DNA of 58,961 bases, taken from NCBI GenBank assembly GCA_019422065.1, contig JAHZEA010000012.1, positions 1-58,961 of the forward strand, given 5' to 3'. Below the pieces are notes generated by a model, which saw only the letters and a program-made list of their open reading frames with translations, was not told where the DNA came from and ran no database searches. Made by a program: the position numbers and the translations under genes. The stretch comes from Lachnospiraceae bacterium (lineage in GTDB: Bacteria > Bacillota > Clostridia > Lachnospirales > Anaerotignaceae). This document shows positions 57,076 to 58,961 of this stretch, piece by piece; positions within the stretch are counted from its first letter, which is position 1; the number at the start of each line of letters is the position of its first letter.

Positions 57076-58341
57076 TCATTTTTTGGCAACAGCCTCTTCA
57101 GCCTTAATTAGCATATTGTCAATAAATATGCCATAACCCTTTTGAGGGTTATTAACAAAAACATGAGTAAGGGCGCCTATTAGTTTGCCGTCCTGCAAAA
57201 TAGGACTGCCGCTCATTCCCTGAACAATGCCGCCTGTAGTTTCAAGCAGTCTTGGGTCTGTTATTTTAACAGTCATTGACTTATCCGATGAAATATCCAG
57301 TCTGTTTATGTTTTCTATTTCTACCTCGTAAAGCTCGCTTTTGCCTAATACATCACTTTTAATATAAGCCTTTCCTGTATGAACATCGCTTGATATGGCT
57401 GTTTCAACTGCCTCGTCTGTTATTGAAGGCAAGTTTGCCTTTTGTGTTATTACACCATAAATTCCGGCATTTGTGTTTGAAAAAACCGAGCCGAAAATTT
57501 TGTCTTTGTTTAGGCTTCCGTTAATCTCTCCCGGAACGCCTTTTTCTCCTTTTCTTACACCTGTAACATCCGAAAGAGTCATAACACCGCCGGATGTATT
57601 CATTAGAGTATTTGTATCCACGTCGTATATTCCATGGCCCAAAGCACCAAATACATTATTTTCGGGATTAATAAATGTTAAAGTACCCAAACCCTGAGTA
57701 TCATCCCTTACCCAACAGCCTATTTTGTACTGTCCGTCACTTTGGCTCATCACCGGCGTTACGGTTGTTTCAACTTTTTTTCCGTTTCTTAATACTGATA
57801 TATCCAAATTTTGGCCATTGCTTTCAGATACAGCTTTTGTAAAGTCTTCTTTTGAATTTACGTCTTTTCCGTTTACCGAAACAACGCTGTCACCGCTTTT
57901 AATAAGACCGGAGCAAGGCGAAACTTCGTTTCCGCTCTCATCGGTAACTTTTCCGGTACCAAGAACCAATACACCTTCTGTTTCTATTACCACACCTGAA
58001 ATATTGCCGCATGGTATGAGTTTTGTTCTTGGTACAACATTTAAGCTTACCTCTTTTACAGGTATACCCAAAAAAGTAAACTTAGCGTTATAAACTCCGG
58101 CATCATCTGCGGAAATATTTGTTCCGTTTACAATATCAATCTCGATATTTTCTTTTACCGGAACAGCTGTATTTTCAATAACAGCTTGACTTTCCTGCTC
58201 ATAACCTGTCCCTATATGGGCAATACTGTTTTCATAAACACTTATATGCCGCGGCAGAGTTAAACAATAAAAGCCAAGAAGAAGAAAGCTTATAGGCAGT
58301 AGATAGGATATAAGCTTAATCTTAAAATATTTTTTTTCCAA
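57076..58341 (-). CDS. spoIVB: SpoIVB peptidase (S55 family)
   Basis: A forespore-secreted serine protease that triggers pro-sigma-K processing during sporulation. After one N-terminal transmembrane helix (about 10-30, SYLLPISFLLLGFYCL), a PDZ domain covers roughly 105-190 (SGLIKSGDSVVSVNGKDV). The S55 domain has the catalytic His in FGALGHGIYDVDT and the Ser in VQGMSGSPILQDGKLIGAL. TTG 58341 has GGAAGTG six bases upstream and fits the family N-terminus better than the GTG at 58374. It is followed by the spo0A-type gene 111 bp downstream, the conserved order. Confidence 0.95.
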   Translation of the reverse strand: MEKKYFKIKLISYLLPISFLLLGFYCLTLPRHISVYENSIAHIGTGYEQESQAVIENTAVPVKENIEIDIVNGTNISADDAGVYNAKFTFLGIPVKEVSLNVVPRTKLIPCGNISGVVIETEGVLVLGTGKVTDESGNEVSPCSGLIKSGDSVVSVNGKDVNSKEDFTKAVSESNGQNLDISVLRNGKKVETTVTPVMSQSDGQYKIGCWVRDDTQGLGTLTFINPENNVFGALGHGIYDVDTNTLMNTSGGVMTLSDVTGVRKGEKGVPGEINGSLNKDKIFGSVFSNTNAGIYGVITQKANLPSITDEAVETAISSDVHTGKAYIKSDVLGKSELYEVEIENINRLDISSDKSMTVKITDPRLLETTGGIVQGMSGSPILQDGKLIGALTHVFVNNPQKGYGIFIDNMLIKAEEAVAKK

Positions 58342-58449
58342 TTTTATCACTTCCGTTATTAAAATTAGGTCCACGTATAAATTAACCTAACACTCTATTT
58401 GTTATACAGACAAAATTTTAACGCTGTAAAATCTAAATTTTTTCAGTTA

Positions 58450-58482
58450 AAAATAAAAAAGACAGACTGTAAAAAGTCTGTC
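58450..58482 (-). terminator. Terminator after mnmA
   Basis: GACAGACT (58461-58468) pairs with AGTCTGTC (58475-58482) around a 6-nt loop. A long T-run follows on the minus strand. Confidence 0.85.
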
Positions 58483-58502
58483 CTAGCTATATATTTTTTA
58501 AC

Positions 58503-58961
58503 TTAAATTGTATTATTTGGATTTTTTTCTATTATGCCTGATAAAAGGCAGTAATCACCATCATAAACAACTATAGCCTGTCCCGGAGCCGCCGCCCTTT
58601 GCGGTTCATCAAATACGCATTTTATAAAACCGTTTTCCAAAGCATAAACAGTACATGGGGCTTTTTTATGTGCATATCTTATTTTCGCCTCTGCCCTAAC
58701 AGGTTCTTTTAAATTTTCCAATGCCATAAAATTAATTTTATCGGCATATACCTCTTTTTTAAAAAGCTCCTCGTTGCTTCCAAGCACTATTTCGTTTTTA
58801 TCGGCGTTTATGCTGTTAACAAACATATGCTTGCCAAAAGATACTCCAAGGCCCTTCCTTTGGCCTATAGTATAATGAATAATGCCTTTGTGACGGCCTA
58901 TTATGTTGCCGCACATATCAACGTAGTTCCCCGGTATGCTTTTTTTGCCCGTATAACACTG
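58503..58961 (-). CDS. mnmA: tRNA-specific 2-thiouridylase MnmA, C-terminal part (partial)
   Basis: The open frame runs through the window edge at 58961, so only the last ~152 codons are present. MnmA thiolates U34 of tRNA Lys, Glu and Gln. The visible part starts QCYTGK, containing the second catalytic Cys of the family, then GRHKGIIHYTIGQRKGLGVS, a strong signature. The C-terminal beta barrel follows with KIRYAHKKAPCTVY and PQRAAAPGQAIVVYDG. The internal ATG at 58916 is not the true start. A terminator follows. Confidence 0.94.
   Translation of the reverse strand, partial: QCYTGKKSIPGNYVDMCGNIIGRHKGIIHYTIGQRKGLGVSFGKHMFVNSINADKNEIVLGSNEELFKKEVYADKINFMALENLKEPVRAEAKIRYAHKKAPCTVYALENGFIKCVFDEPQRAAAPGQAIVVYDGDYCLLSGIIEKNPNNTI

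Overview
The window is a low-GC, AT-rich chromosomal segment from an anaerobic, endospore-forming Clostridia-type Firmicute, probably Lachnospirales-like. The evidence is a spoIVB-spo0A pair, an acpS-nnr-gerS-alr-mazF block ordered as in Clostridioides difficile, pyruvate phosphate dikinase, SLH-domain surface proteins, AddA, YebC, and a HisZ plus short-HisG histidine operon. Most genes lie on the minus strand. No tRNA, rRNA, CRISPR array, IS element or recognisable phage module was seen. The naming of the lineage is inference; the gene content is read directly.

Layout. 1-9.2 kb: end of a sensor kinase, a GH25 lysozyme, a ketopantoate reductase/IlvD-type dehydratase pair, an SLH protein, YebC, YigZ, and a plus-strand Cys-Gly-repeat protein behind a sigma-K-like promoter. 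9.2-13.9 kb: a six-gene minus-strand operon (two unknown proteins, 8-oxoG glycosylase, DUF554, YbaK, DUF1847) with a good promoter at one end and a terminator at the other. 14-17.6 kb: divergent LCP ligase and LtaS-like genes around a palindrome. 17.7-26.5 kb: mazF, alr, gerS-like, nnr, acpS, then nitroreductase, ABC-F and two secreted or lipid-anchored proteins. 26.7-38.6 kb: ppdK, a Na/Pi transporter with a PHO-box-like array, a ClC protein, a DegT-like protein, a two-gene XRE/membrane-protein cassette flanked by direct copies of the gap 3' end, gap, and small genes. 38.6-48.6 kb: lepB operon, a large SLH protein, a 55-residue protein, addA and an unknown gene. 48.6-55.4 kb: hisZGDBHAFIE with a near-consensus promoter and an operator-like palindrome. 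55.5-58.9 kb: a chloramphenicol acetyltransferase-like gene, spo0A, spoIVB and the 3' part of mnmA.

Most interesting points. The gene in the usual spo0A position has a full Spo0A DNA-binding domain, but its receiver has lost every canonical phosphorylation residue. hisF carries an in-frame TGA at codon 185 although the rest of the reading frame is intact. The XRE/membrane-protein cassette sits between two ~80-bp direct repeats that each hold the gap terminator and the last codons of gap, which resembles insertion at a gene 3' end. The Cys-rich protein (35 Cys in 312 residues) behind a sigma-K-type promoter is a candidate spore-surface protein.

Start codons were re-chosen where a ribosome binding site pointed to a different start from the longest open frame. 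Promoters, operators and terminators are read by eye from hexamers and hairpins and are predictions.
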